From Candidatus Heimdallarchaeota archaeon (GTDB lineage: Archaea > Asgardarchaeota > Heimdallarchaeia > Heimdallarchaeales > Heimdallarchaeaceae), in assembly GCA_030603505.1 (NCBI GenBank), contig JAUVXQ010000001.1:1-38144 (forward strand): a DNA stretch of 38,144 nt. The letters run 5' to 3'. Positions within the stretch are counted from its first letter, which is position 1. Every line of letters starts with the position of its first letter. Below the pieces are notes generated by a model, which worked only from the letters and a program-made list of their open reading frames with translations, made no database searches and was not told where the DNA came from. A program made the translations under genes and the position numbers. This document shows, piece by piece, positions 22,749 through 31,722 of this stretch.

Positions 22749-24284
22749 TTAATCACCGAGAAGTTTCTCTGACTCTTCTTCTGCTAATTGAATAAATTTT
22801 GTACTCTCTATGTTCTCAGCAATCCATTCAACTTCTTGATCATAGTATCTATCTTCTTCAAGGTGAGGAATGGTGTTCTGAATATGTGAGTATATTTTTT
22901 CTAATGATTTAGAAATAACTCTATCTCCTCTATACTCTAAAGCTTGGTATGCTGTATAAATTTCAATTGCTGTCATTTGAACAACATTCTTGGCTATCTG
23001 GTAAGCTTTTTTACTTGCAGTGAAACCCATCGAAACATGATCTTCTTGATTAGCTGATACAGAAGCATTATCAATTGAAGCTGGAGATGCAAGAACTTTG
23101 TTTTCAGCAGAAATAGCTGCATCAGCATATTGTATCATCATTAATCCAGAGTTTAGACCAGGTTTTTTCATCAAGAAGGAGGGAAGTCCAGATATTGATG
23201 AATCTAATAGAATACTTACTCTTCTTTCAGAGATGTTCCCTAACTCAGTCATGGCTATGCCCAAGTAATCCATAGCAAGCCCTATAGGTTCTCCATGAAA
23301 ATTCCCCCCAGAAGCTACTGTTGAAGTTTCTATGTCAATCAGAGGATTATCTGTTGTTGAATTGATTTCAATTTCAACTAGATTCTTACAATGCTCAACT
23401 GCATCTAAAATAGCTCCATGAACTTGTGGAGAACACCTTATTGAGTAAGGATCTTGAATTCTTTTTGGTTGTTTAATGAGTAAATCGCTTCCTTTAAGAA
23501 CATCAAGAATTGCTTGAGCAAATCTTATTTGCCCTTTATGAGGGCGTAGATTCATAATAAATGCTGAGAAGGCATTGATGTTACCTTCAAATGCTTCTAA
23601 AGTTAAACCAATTGAGATAACTGAATTTCTCAAAATATTTAAAGAATCAAAAACAGTGTGTGCAGCAAAAGAAGTAAGTACATGAGTTCCGTTAATTAGA
23701 GATATTCCTTCCTTAGCGTGTAATTCAATAGGAGACAAATTAAGCATTGAAAGAATTTCAGAACCTTTGAATATCTCATTTTCCAATCTTGCTTCTCCTT
23801 CGCCTATGAGAATTCTTGCTATATATGCAAGAGGTACAAGATCTCCGCTAGCTCCTAAAGAGCCTATACTAGGAACCAGCGGTATGACTTTCTTATTGAT
23901 TAACTTCTTAAGCATTTCAGCTGTTTCAATTCGAATGCCACTTCCTCCAGTACAAAAGGAATTAAGCATTATAACCATAGCACCTAAGACGATTTCATCA
24001 GGGAGATAAGGACCAAAACCAATACTATGAGATTTAATAAGATTCTTTTGAAGGGTCTCTCTTTCAGAGGGAGATATAACAGTATTGGCAAGTTTTCCAA
24101 AACCTGTCGAAACACCATAAATGATTTCATTATCCTCAAGTTTCTCTTCAATAATTCTTCTTCCTTTTTCAATTTTTATTATGCCTTCCTCATTGATTTT
24201 GACTTTTTTTCCAAAACGTGTAATTTCAAGTAAATCATTAATAGTTAAGGAATCTCCATCTAAAACTGTAACTTCCTGGCGCAT
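22749..24284 (-). CDS. hutH: Histidine ammonia-lyase family, copy 1
   Basis: This is a 511-residue aromatic amino acid lyase. The MIO cofactor forms from Ala-Ser-Gly at 145-147 in 'GSLGASGDLVPLAY'. The catalytic Tyr region 'IYGVSTGFGKLA' (55-66) and the selectivity loop 'NLIKSHSIGFGP' with Ser-His at 85-86 match histidine lyases. 'QDPYSIRCSPQVHGA' and 'NATTDNPL'-like 'NSTTDNPLID' complete the active site. It probably converts histidine to urocanate. No GGTGA precedes the ATG; a TATA-like AATAAATATT at 24311-24320 lies about 30 bases upstream, suggesting a leaderless transcript. It is divergent from the second copy, with 169 bases between starts. Confidence 0.9.
   Translation of the reverse strand: MRQEVTVLDGDSLTINDLLEITRFGKKVKINEEGIIKIEKGRRIIEEKLEDNEIIYGVSTGFGKLANTVISPSERETLQKNLIKSHSIGFGPYLPDEIVLGAMVIMLNSFCTGGSGIRIETAEMLKKLINKKVIPLVPSIGSLGASGDLVPLAYIARILIGEGEARLENEIFKGSEILSMLNLSPIELHAKEGISLINGTHVLTSFAAHTVFDSLNILRNSVISIGLTLEAFEGNINAFSAFIMNLRPHKGQIRFAQAILDVLKGSDLLIKQPKRIQDPYSIRCSPQVHGAILDAVEHCKNLVEIEINSTTDNPLIDIETSTVASGGNFHGEPIGLAMDYLGIAMTELGNISERRVSILLDSSISGLPSFLMKKPGLNSGLMMIQYADAAISAENKVLASPASIDNASVSANQEDHVSMGFTASKKAYQIAKNVVQMTAIEIYTAYQALEYRGDRVISKSLEKIYSHIQNTIPHLEEDRYYDQEVEWIAENIESTKFIQLAEEESEKLLGD
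22753..22757 (-). promoter_or_regulatory. GGTGA ribosome-binding site inside the hutH 3' end
   Basis: The last codons of the minus-strand lyase gene (Gly-Asp-stop) form GGTGA followed by six bases and the GTG start of the phosphoesterase gene. The site decides the GTG start and couples the two genes. Confidence 0.6.
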
Positions 24285-24453
24285 GGCTATCTAATATTTC
24301 TTGAGGCTGTAATATTTATTCATTATGCTACCTACCATTAAGAAAACTCTGATGATTGCACAACTATTTTCTTTAGTTTATTCAGATACTTGGACAAAAA
24401 TTTTTAAACAGAGTGCCTAAAGATTTCTCAAAATCAAATTGAGGAATTAGAAT

Positions 24454-25977
24454 ATGACCTATGTGATTACTGGTTCAGGATTAAAAATTGAAGACATTGT
24501 TAAAGTTGCACGTTACAACGAAAAAGTAGAATTGCATCCAGACGCAATAGAAAGAATGAAAAAATGTCGAGCAATGCTGGAAGAGAAGATTGAAGCAAAA
24601 GAGATAATGTACGGAGTCAATACCGGCATAGGGGAGTTCTCTGAGGTTGTTCTCTCTGATGAAGAAGTTGGTTTATTTCAGAAATATTTAATTTATAACC
24701 ATGCTGCTGGTATAGGAGACCCTGCACCTTTAGAATATGTCCGTGGTGCAATGTTGGGACGAATTAATGTTTTAGCTCATGGTAATTCTGGAAACCGACC
24801 TATTATCACTGATACCCTTGTTGAAATGTTAAATAAAGACTTAACTCCCTTCGTCTGCCAGAAAGGATCTGTTGGCGCATCTGGTGATTTAGCCCCAATG
24901 TCACAAATTGCTTTATTATTAATGGGTGAAGGAAAAGCCTACTACAAAGGGGAATTGCTTGATGGTAAAGAAGCTATGGATAAAGCAGGCATCAAAGTCC
25001 CTGGTCTAAAGGCAAGAGATGGATTAGCAGCGATTAATGGTTCTAACCTTCTTACTGCTATGAGTGCTATCTTTTTGTATGATGCTATGCGATTCATGAA
25101 ACAAGCTGAAATCGCATGTGCTATGTCGATAGAAGCATTAATGGGAAATATGAAACCTTACACTCCAATGTTACATGAAATTCGCGGTTTCCCAGGAGCA
25201 GTACGTTGCGCAAAATCGTTATCCCAACTTTTCAAAGGTGGAGATTTATACGAAGCAAGACTAAAAGTTAAAGTTCAAGATGCTTATTCTATGCGTTCTG
25301 CACCTCAAGTACTAGGAGCAGCACATGACGCTTTGGACTGGGCTCGAACACAAGTTGAAATTGAATTAAATGGAGTAGGGGATAATCCTGTCTTCTTTCC
25401 TGATGAAAAAATTACTTTAACAGGAGCTAATTTCCAAGGATCACCTGTCTGCTTGCCAATGGATATGGCTGGTGCAGCCATCACAATGGTTTGTGTAATG
25501 TCCGAACGTAGAATGAATAGATTAAACCACCCAGCTTTAAGTGTAGGATTACCTCCATTCTTATCAAAAGGAGCCGGTTTAATGTCAGGTTTAATGTTAA
25601 GCCAATATACTGCTGATATGCAAATAGTAGAGATGAGAATTTTATCCATGCCTGCGAGTATTCAATCTATTCCAGCAGCAGCAGATCAAGAAGATTTTGT
25701 ATCCATGGGGATGAATACTGCTATTAAGAACTTCCAAATAATGGATAATGCATACGGAGTATTAGGTATTGAACTAATGGCTGCAGCTCAGGCATTAGAC
25801 TTTAGAGAGTTCCAATTTGGCAAAGGTGTCACTAAAGCTAAAGAAGTTATTCGAAGACACGTTGAATTCTTAGATATTGACAGACCACTTTATGATGACC
25901 ATACAAATATGAAAGCTTTAGTCAAATCTTGCGAAATCCTTGAAGAAGTTGAAAAAGAAATCGGAAACCTAGGCTAA
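24454..25977 (+). CDS. Aromatic amino acid lyase (HAL family), copy 2
   Basis: This 507-residue paralogue of the neighbouring lyase has MIO residues Ala-Ser-Gly at 142-144 ('GSVGASGDLAPMSQ'). It keeps the catalytic Tyr segment 'MYGVNTGIGEFSEV' and 'QDAYSMRSAPQVLGA'. Overall identity to copy 1 looks modest. The selectivity loop is 'YLIYNHAAGIGDP', with Asn-His at 82-83 where copy 1 and typical histidine lyases have Ser-His. 'GIGEFSE' replaces 'GFGKLAN'. It could be a histidine ammonia-lyase, but a different aromatic amino acid lyase or aminomutase is possible. It lies 211 bases before hutI on the same strand, which favours a role with histidine or an imidazole compound. Confidence 0.85.
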   Translation: MTYVITGSGLKIEDIVKVARYNEKVELHPDAIERMKKCRAMLEEKIEAKEIMYGVNTGIGEFSEVVLSDEEVGLFQKYLIYNHAAGIGDPAPLEYVRGAMLGRINVLAHGNSGNRPIITDTLVEMLNKDLTPFVCQKGSVGASGDLAPMSQIALLLMGEGKAYYKGELLDGKEAMDKAGIKVPGLKARDGLAAINGSNLLTAMSAIFLYDAMRFMKQAEIACAMSIEALMGNMKPYTPMLHEIRGFPGAVRCAKSLSQLFKGGDLYEARLKVKVQDAYSMRSAPQVLGAAHDALDWARTQVEIELNGVGDNPVFFPDEKITLTGANFQGSPVCLPMDMAGAAITMVCVMSERRMNRLNHPALSVGLPPFLSKGAGLMSGLMLSQYTADMQIVEMRILSMPASIQSIPAAADQEDFVSMGMNTAIKNFQIMDNAYGVLGIELMAAAQALDFREFQFGKGVTKAKEVIRRHVEFLDIDRPLYDDHTNMKALVKSCEILEEVEKEIGNLG

Positions 25978-26188
25978 ATTTGATAAGGTAATAAAATCGA
26001 ATAGAAATGTGTACGTTGAAATTACTCATTTCTTCTTCCTCTTTTTAGACAAGAATACTAAACTGTAACTAACTTTAATTGTTCAAACGATGTTAGAACC
26101 AGCTATTATGTCAATTAATGAAAAATGGAACTAGTTTTTATTTTCAAAGATTGAAGTAAACTTTAAAAACAATGTTTTAACCTAAACA
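25978..26188 (+). promoter_or_regulatory. Spacer with probable hutI promoter
   Basis: This 211-base AT-rich gap has no ORF. 'ACTTTAAAAAC' at 26160-26170 resembles a TATA box 25-35 bases before the hutI start, so hutI may have its own promoter rather than depend on read-through from the upstream lyase gene. Confidence 0.35.
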
Positions 26189-27469
26189 TTGAGATTTATG
26201 CTGAACGCCAAAAAAGAAGGCATAATCATTTGTGATATTGCAGAATTATTTTTAGGACCAATTCATAAATATGAACCTGTTTATGCTAATGAAAAACCAG
26301 ACGCTCTTGTAATAAAAAATGGAAAGATTGAAGCTATTGGTGAAACTACAAGGATTTTTTCTGATTATTCTAGAAATGATTATGATATAATTAATTGTAA
26401 TAGTAGAAAAATTGTATGCTCTGGTTTTGTTGATTCTCATACTCATCTTGTTTTTGCAGGAAATCGATCACATGAATTATCTATGAAAATTAAGGGCAAA
26501 TCATATTTAGAAATAGCTAAAGCTGGTGGTGGTATAAACTATACAGTTAAAGAAACACGTAATGCTTCAGAAGAAGAACTTTCGAGACTTGCAATTCAAA
26601 GGTTAGATCAAATGCTGTTGCATGGCACAACAACGATCGAAGCGAAAACTGGATATGGTTTAACTCCTGAATCAGAAATGAAATTACTAAAAGTGACTAA
26701 TGAATTAAACAATAAACACCCCATCGATATTATTCCCACATTTTTGGGATGTCACATAAAACCGGAAGATTTCACTGGAAATAACTGGGATTATGTTGAA
26801 ATAATGATACAACTCCTACCAGAGATTAAAAGATTGAATTTGGCTAATTTTGTTGACATATGGGTAGATTATGGAGCTTTCAGTATTGAGGAATCGACAG
26901 CTTTTCTTACAGCTGCTAAAGAAAATGGTTTTGATTTACGTATTCACGCTGATGAAATGGAAAATGTTGGAGCTGCAATAATGGCAGCAAGCATGGGAGC
27001 TGTTTCAGCTGACCACTTGTTAAAAGCTGAAGCTATCTCTGCAAATGCAATGGCAGATGCAGATGTTGTTGCGAATTTATTACCAGGCACTCCTTTTGTA
27101 TTAATGTCTAACAAGTATGCTAACTTCCCTATGTTCAGGGATGCTGGAGTTACAGTTGCTTTATCAACTGACTTCAACCCTAATTGTTATATTCTAAATA
27201 TGCAAACAGTGATAGCTCTAGGTAGCTTTATGATGAAAATGTTGCCAAAAGAAGCACTAAAAGCTGCTACTTATGGTGGGGCTAAATCTCTGAAAATCGA
27301 AAAAGCGGTTGGTTCGCTAGATCTTGGGATGAATGCTGATATTACTGTTCTTGATGTCCCTTCTATTGATTCTCTCGTTTACCAATTTGATCGAAACCAC
27401 GTAAGTGATGTTATTAAAAATGGTAACATAGTCGTTAAGGACAAAGAAATTGTGAAAAATACTGCCTAA
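26189..27469 (+). CDS. hutI: Imidazolonepropionase
   Basis: This is the third enzyme of histidine degradation: it hydrolyses imidazolonepropionate to N-formiminoglutamate. The 426-residue amidohydrolase contains 'DSHTHLVFAGNR' (His 84, His 86 metal ligands), 'IEAKTGYGL', 'IHADEME' (metal His), 'SADHLLKA' and 'ALSTDFNPNC' with the metal-site Asp. Length and motif order are those of HutI. The ORF opens at TTG 26189; the ATG at 26198 is an equally good start and gives a more usual N-terminus. Urocanase (HutU), which should act between the lyase and this enzyme, is not in the window, nor is a formiminoglutamate-handling enzyme. Confidence 0.93.
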   Translation: MRFMLNAKKEGIIICDIAELFLGPIHKYEPVYANEKPDALVIKNGKIEAIGETTRIFSDYSRNDYDIINCNSRKIVCSGFVDSHTHLVFAGNRSHELSMKIKGKSYLEIAKAGGGINYTVKETRNASEEELSRLAIQRLDQMLLHGTTTIEAKTGYGLTPESEMKLLKVTNELNNKHPIDIIPTFLGCHIKPEDFTGNNWDYVEIMIQLLPEIKRLNLANFVDIWVDYGAFSIEESTAFLTAAKENGFDLRIHADEMENVGAAIMAASMGAVSADHLLKAEAISANAMADADVVANLLPGTPFVLMSNKYANFPMFRDAGVTVALSTDFNPNCYILNMQTVIALGSFMMKMLPKEALKAATYGGAKSLKIEKAVGSLDLGMNADITVLDVPSIDSLVYQFDRNHVSDVIKNGNIVVKDKEIVKNTA

Positions 27470-27498
27470 ACTAAAAGTATTTTTCAATATACCTTTTT

Positions 27499-28869
27499 TC
27501 AGATATAAAATGCTAAAATAACTGAAATCGTGAGTAGTATTATAAAGGAAATCATGTGGAAAATTGTAAGAGCTAATGCTGGTATCAATTTGATTGGTTT
27601 ATTGTAATTTCTAAATAGAATAATAACAGCTTTAATTATTAATGGTGTTACAATTAGTGTCAAAAGACTCAATAATGGTAAAACACCTTTAGCGATCAAA
27701 ACGACAAGTGAGATGTAAATCCCCAGTATAATTAGTAAATAGACGTATCTAGAAGCACTTCTACCCATTAAAACTACCCAATTATTTTTACCAACTTCTT
27801 TATCTGCTTCATAATCTGGAAATTGATTGATATGTAAAATAGAAACCACAAGTAATCCTATAGGAATAGAAACATAAACTGATATCCATGAAAAATCTGA
27901 TGTTTGAACATAAAATGACCCGATAACTAGCAATGGTCCGAAGCCAATAAACAAAAATATTTCTCCTACCCCTCGATAAGCAAATTTTACAGGCCCAACT
28001 ACATAAAAGAAAGCGATGATTACACCAGCTATTCCAATATACAAAATTATATTGTTATCTAAGCTGAAATTTAAGTATAATCCAATTCCACTGCCAATTA
28101 TTAAGAAAACTATTCCACTAATGAAAACTTGAGATCTAGAAAAAAGACCACCTTGAATTGTCCCTCTTCCTCCTGAGAATGGTGTAACATATCGATTAAT
28201 GGAATCGGTTTCAACATCAAAGGCATCATTAATTAAATTAGTACCTGCATGGATACACGTGATTCCTAATAATGTTAGGACAAAAAATAACCAGTTAAAG
28301 CTTCCTGAGACATATAATGCAAACATAGAACCAAAAATAACTGGTAATGTAGAAGCAATAAGAAATTGAGCTGCTGTGGCTTTTAACCATAGTTTAATGC
28401 TAGATTTGAAAGTAATTGATAGTTCTTTTAAGAAAGAAGGCTGATTCTCAGGAAAAATTTGTGTGTAATTATCTTTGGGGTAGGATATCTCCATAGGTGA
28501 TATCTCAACAATCTTAATACTGGAGCTGGTTTGATGAGAAATATCCTCCTTTTTTGATAAGTCTTCTATAATTTCACTTTTGATTTTATCTTTTTTAACT
28601 ATACTAGTATACGCTTTAATGTTAATAATATCATCATTTGCTCCTATAGAGACAAGCGTTTTTGGATTGAAAAGAATTTGTTGAACAAGTTTAGATTTTT
28701 CATTTTCAGCTACATATAATTTTATCCCATCAGATACATAATTACACGTTTGGAGATTTTGATTATTATGACAACAAGAAATGATTCTTAACTTCTTGTT
28801 ATTAAAAACAATTTTTTTTATTAAACCAAGCATTAAATAATATTTAAAAAAAAATCTCTTTAAAACCAT
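27499..28869 (-). CDS. UbiA/MenA-family prenyltransferase with N-terminal split-barrel-like domain
   Basis: This is a 456-residue fusion. Residues about 160-456 form a polytopic UbiA-family prenyltransferase with the two Asp-rich motifs 'NDAFDVETD' (214-222) and 'DYEADKEVGK'. 'TPFSGGRGTIQGG' is the MenA-type loop. It probably transfers an isoprenoid chain to a quinone precursor or related acceptor in the membrane. The first 100 residues ('KLRIISCCHNNQNLQTCNYV', 'SDGIKLYVAENEKSKLVQQI', 'LFNPKTLVSIG') resemble the FMN-binding split barrel of pyridoxamine-phosphate-oxidase-like proteins, followed by a Lys/Ser-rich linker. The N-terminal assignment is tentative; the prenyltransferase call is firm. 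The ORF is continuous, so the fusion is not an assembly of two frames. Confidence 0.82.
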   Translation of the reverse strand: MVLKRFFFKYYLMLGLIKKIVFNNKKLRIISCCHNNQNLQTCNYVSDGIKLYVAENEKSKLVQQILFNPKTLVSIGANDDIINIKAYTSIVKKDKIKSEIIEDLSKKEDISHQTSSSIKIVEISPMEISYPKDNYTQIFPENQPSFLKELSITFKSSIKLWLKATAAQFLIASTLPVIFGSMFALYVSGSFNWLFFVLTLLGITCIHAGTNLINDAFDVETDSINRYVTPFSGGRGTIQGGLFSRSQVFISGIVFLIIGSGIGLYLNFSLDNNIILYIGIAGVIIAFFYVVGPVKFAYRGVGEIFLFIGFGPLLVIGSFYVQTSDFSWISVYVSIPIGLLVVSILHINQFPDYEADKEVGKNNWVVLMGRSASRYVYLLIILGIYISLVVLIAKGVLPLLSLLTLIVTPLIIKAVIILFRNYNKPIKLIPALALTIFHMISFIILLTISVILAFYI

Positions 28870-28889
28870 TCGTTTGATAATTTTTCATA

Positions 28890-29333
28890 TTAGTAAGATG
28901 TAATTTTGCAACTACCACATGAGGGGCAGAATGTATATTTCTTTGTGAACTTTCTACCACAACTGATGCAGAATGAAACAGATTTTATTGCGTTTTCTTC
29001 GGTTTTATTCTTGGTTTGAGCTTCATTTTCTTGTTTTGACATCAAATAAGACGTAAAGGTGTAATCTAAAGCGGAATCTTTTTTCAGCATTTTATTGGAA
29101 GTATGAAGAGCATTTCTATAGTTTTGTTCAGTTGAAATATAATTTGTTGCTTGACTACCAAAAATAAGTATAAGAGACATTATTATGATCCCTATTTGCC
29201 ACCACTTGTCAACAACGCTGGTTTCTTTAAGAATTAATAGAATAATAACTGATATAACAATTAGTATGAATGTAAAGAAAAGTTTTTTTCTTTTTGATGA
29301 ATATTGTGATTTCAGTGAATCAATAGTAGTCAT
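28890..29333 (-). CDS. Membrane-anchored zinc-ribbon protein
   Basis: This 147-residue protein is of unknown function. It has two membrane helices near the N-terminus ('LFFTFILIVISVIILLIL' and 'IGIIIMSLILIFGS'), a charged soluble segment, and a C-terminal zinc ribbon 'CISCGRKF' ... 'FCPSCGSC' with two CxxC pairs. The same layout (two helices plus a C-terminal zinc ribbon) is found in the protein encoded on the other side of the thermosome gene (31295-31591). It lies 96 bases after the thermosome stop on the same strand and 20 bases before the prenyltransferase gene. Confidence 0.75.
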   Translation of the reverse strand: MTTIDSLKSQYSSKRKKLFFTFILIVISVIILLILKETSVVDKWWQIGIIIMSLILIFGSQATNYISTEQNYRNALHTSNKMLKKDSALDYTFTSYLMSKQENEAQTKNKTEENAIKSVSFCISCGRKFTKKYTFCPSCGSCKITSY

Positions 29334-29399
29334 ATAACATAATAATGCTTAGACACTTATGACCTTTCTCCAAATGGTGACTTAGATTAAGCTGTAAAA

Positions 29400-29429
29400 A
29401 TAAGAAAAGAAAAGGGAAAAAAGAAAAAA
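29400..29429 (-). terminator. T-rich terminator after the thermosome gene
   Basis: Immediately after the thermosome stop, the minus strand reads as several long T runs interrupted by C (TTTTTTCTTTTTTCCC and on). This is a strong archaeal T-tract termination signal and separates the chaperonin from the zinc-ribbon gene downstream. Confidence 0.5.
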
Positions 29430-31103
29430 TTACATCATTCCGGGCATACCGCCCATTCCACCTGGCATTCCACCTGGCATACCACCCATTCCACCTGGGG
29501 GCATAGCTGGTTTTTCAGATTTTGAAACTATGACATCATCAATACGAAGAATTAGTACTGCAGACTCAGAAGCGGATTTAATAGCTTGAGAAAGAACTCT
29601 TGCAGGTTCAAGAATTCCATCTTCAAAAGCATCAACGATTTCACCTTGTTTGAAAACGTTGAGTGATGCTGAGACTTTACCCTCAGTATGAGCTGCTTTA
29701 AGTTTGTTAATAATATCAAGCGGATCAACACCTGCATTTTCAGCTATGGTAGAAGGAATGATTTCTAAAGCATCAGCAAATGCTTTAACTGCTAATTGTT
29801 TTTTGTCTTTGAATGTCTCTGAATAGTCACCTATTTTCAAAGCAAGTTCTGTAAAAATTGCTCCACCACCAGGTAAATATGTCTTATCTTCAACAACATT
29901 TCTAACAACGCATAAAGCATCATGTAGTGCTCTTTCAGCTTCATCAGTTACATATTTGCTAGCACCATATAGAATGATGGAGACTGCTTTAGGATTCTTA
30001 CATTCTTTAATGAAGACATGTTCGTCATCACCAATCTTTTTCTCCACAACAACCCCAGCATATCCTAAATCTTCTGCTGTTGCATCATTCAAACTTGTAA
30101 TGCTTTTACCACCTGTAGCTCTTGCAATCTTTTCCATATCTGATTTCTTAACTCGACGAACAGCGAGTATATTTTCTTTAGACATGAAATATTGTGCCAT
30201 ATCATCAATACCTTTCTGACAGACAACTACGTTTGCTCCTAGTGCTACGATTTTTTCAACCATTTCTCTTAGCATATTTTCTTCATTATCAAGAAATGAT
30301 TGCATTGCGTTTGGATCAGAAATACGAATTTCTTTATCAAATTCACCTTTACTAATCTCAATATTTTGGTTTAGAAGCAAAATTTTAGCATCGGTAACTT
30401 TCTTTGGCATTCCTGAATGAGTAACTTCCTTATCAACAATAACTCCTTCAATAAGCTCTGAATCAGCAAGACTTTTACCTTGTTTTTGAAGGATTTTAAT
30501 GTTATCAAGATCAACTGTATAATTTCCATTTTCAACATCTGAAACATTCTCTACAGACTTAACTGCAATAGATGATATTTGTTCCTTAGCTGAATGAACT
30601 GCTTTACTATGGAGAGCGGTCTCGGCGATTTTAAATAAAAGATTGTTTTCTTCGCCAAATGGTTCAAGCTTTTGAGATAATTCAACAATAAGCTCTTGAG
30701 CCTTTTTAGCTGCAGCTTTGTAACCTTCAACAATTAGAGAAGGATGAATCTTTTTATCAATAAGTTCTCCACCAAGTTTGAGAAGTTCACCAGCAATAAT
30801 AACTGAACTAGTTGTACCATCACCAGTCTCTTGATCTTGAGCTTTAGCTACTTGAACAATCATTTTGGCGGCTGGATGTTGAACATCAATCTCGTCGAGA
30901 ATTGTAGCACCGTCATTGCTTATTAGTATATCTCCCAATCCATCTACCAACATCTTATCCATTCCTTTTGGCCCTAGAGTTGATTTTACTGTTTCAGCTA
31001 CAATACTTGCTGCCAGAATATTGTTCTTTTGCGCATCTTTTCCTTTACTACGTTGTGTACCTTCTTTTAAAATAAGAACTGGTATTTGCCCTTGTCCTAT
31101 CAT
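29430..31103 (-). CDS. thsA: Thermosome (group II chaperonin) subunit
   Basis: This is an ATP-dependent protein-folding chaperonin of the CCT/thermosome type. The 557-residue chain shows '[18 protein letters not shown]' (nucleotide site), '[11 protein letters not shown]', '[14 protein letters not shown]' (94-107; ATP hydrolysis) and, in the C-terminal equatorial domain, '[14 protein letters not shown]'. The chain ends in Gly-Gly-Met repeats ('[13 protein letters not shown]' type), as is usual for thermosomes. It forms a double ring in the cytoplasm. One subunit is encoded here; others may lie elsewhere. A strong promoter lies upstream (TATA at 31151-31163). It is bracketed by two small membrane zinc-ribbon genes of unknown role. 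Confidence 0.97.
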   Translation of the reverse strand: MIGQGQIPVLILKEGTQRSKGKDAQKNNILAASIVAETVKSTLGPKGMDKMLVDGLGDILISNDGATILDEIDVQHPAAKMIVQVAKAQDQETGDGTTSSVIIAGELLKLGGELIDKKIHPSLIVEGYKAAAKKAQELIVELSQKLEPFGEENNLLFKIAETALHSKAVHSAKEQISSIAVKSVENVSDVENGNYTVDLDNIKILQKQGKSLADSELIEGVIVDKEVTHSGMPKKVTDAKILLLNQNIEISKGEFDKEIRISDPNAMQSFLDNEENMLREMVEKIVALGANVVVCQKGIDDMAQYFMSKENILAVRRVKKSDMEKIARATGGKSITSLNDATAEDLGYAGVVVEKKIGDDEHVFIKECKNPKAVSIILYGASKYVTDEAERALHDALCVVRNVVEDKTYLPGGGAIFTELALKIGDYSETFKDKKQLAVKAFADALEIIPSTIAENAGVDPLDIINKLKAAHTEGKVSASLNVFKQGEIVDAFEDGILEPARVLSQAIKSASESAVLILRIDDVIVSKSEKPAMPPGGMGGMPGGMPGGMGGMPGMM

Positions 31104-31150
31104 TTTTTATCCCTTAAATAATTGATTTATGGTTCATTCTGCCAAAGCTC

Positions 31151-31168
31151 GATATATAAAACTTACGA
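31151..31168 (-). promoter_or_regulatory. Thermosome promoter (BRE/TATA)
   Basis: Read leftward, CGTAAG is followed by TTTTATATATC, a near-consensus archaeal BRE/TATA pair about 50-65 bases before the thermosome ATG. The predicted start of transcription is near 31132, giving a leader of about 28 bases. It is one of the clearest promoter matches in the window. Confidence 0.55.
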
Positions 31169-31294
31169 TTTTTCTTATTTTTAATTAAATAGCTTTAAGT
31201 TCTCTATAGAAGCAATCTGACATAGTTAAAACAGCTTCAAGTCTTCAAGTATCAAGAAAAGTTTTTATTCCTCATACTTATCTATCATTCGAGC

Positions 31295-31591
31295 ATGACT
31301 AAGAAAAGATCAAAATTTGATAAAATTACTTGGATAATAACAGAACTAGTACTTGGTTTGGTTGCTTTAGTTTATGGTCTTTATGGAGTAATAGATGCTC
31401 ATGATCCACAAGTGTTGTATATTATTCTAGCATCAGTAGGATGTGTGCTTACTCTATTCGCGGTAGTACAAATAGTGATAGAGCGAAGAAGCAAAAAACA
31501 AGATAAGATTATTCATCACTGTCCAAAATGCGGGAAGAAAGTTGAAAAGGAAGATGAATTTTGCCGTAAATGTGGTGAAAAAGTAGAATAA
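31295..31591 (+). CDS. Small membrane protein with C-terminal zinc ribbon
   Basis: This 98-residue protein is of unknown function. Two membrane helices ('WIITELVLGLVALVYGLYGV' and 'VLYIILASVGCVLTLFAVVQ') are joined by a short acidic loop. A basic linker follows, then a zinc ribbon 'CPKCGKKV' ... 'FCRKCGEKV'. The ribbon is expected on the cytoplasmic side because the linker is rich in Arg and Lys. It is divergent from the thermosome gene (191-base gap). It shares its two-helix/zinc-ribbon layout with the protein at 28890-29333, but I see no strong sequence identity beyond that. Confidence 0.75.
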   Translation: MTKKRSKFDKITWIITELVLGLVALVYGLYGVIDAHDPQVLYIILASVGCVLTLFAVVQIVIERRSKKQDKIIHHCPKCGKKVEKEDEFCRKCGEKVE

Positions 31592-31722
31592 GAGAAAAAG
31601 GGGTATTTATCCATTTAATAATTATTTACTTCACTTAATTTCAATTAAGAAAACACATTTCAAATCAAGTTATGAAAAGGTTTTTAGGAAGAATATGAAT
31701 CGTTAAATCTGTAGGGATAGAA

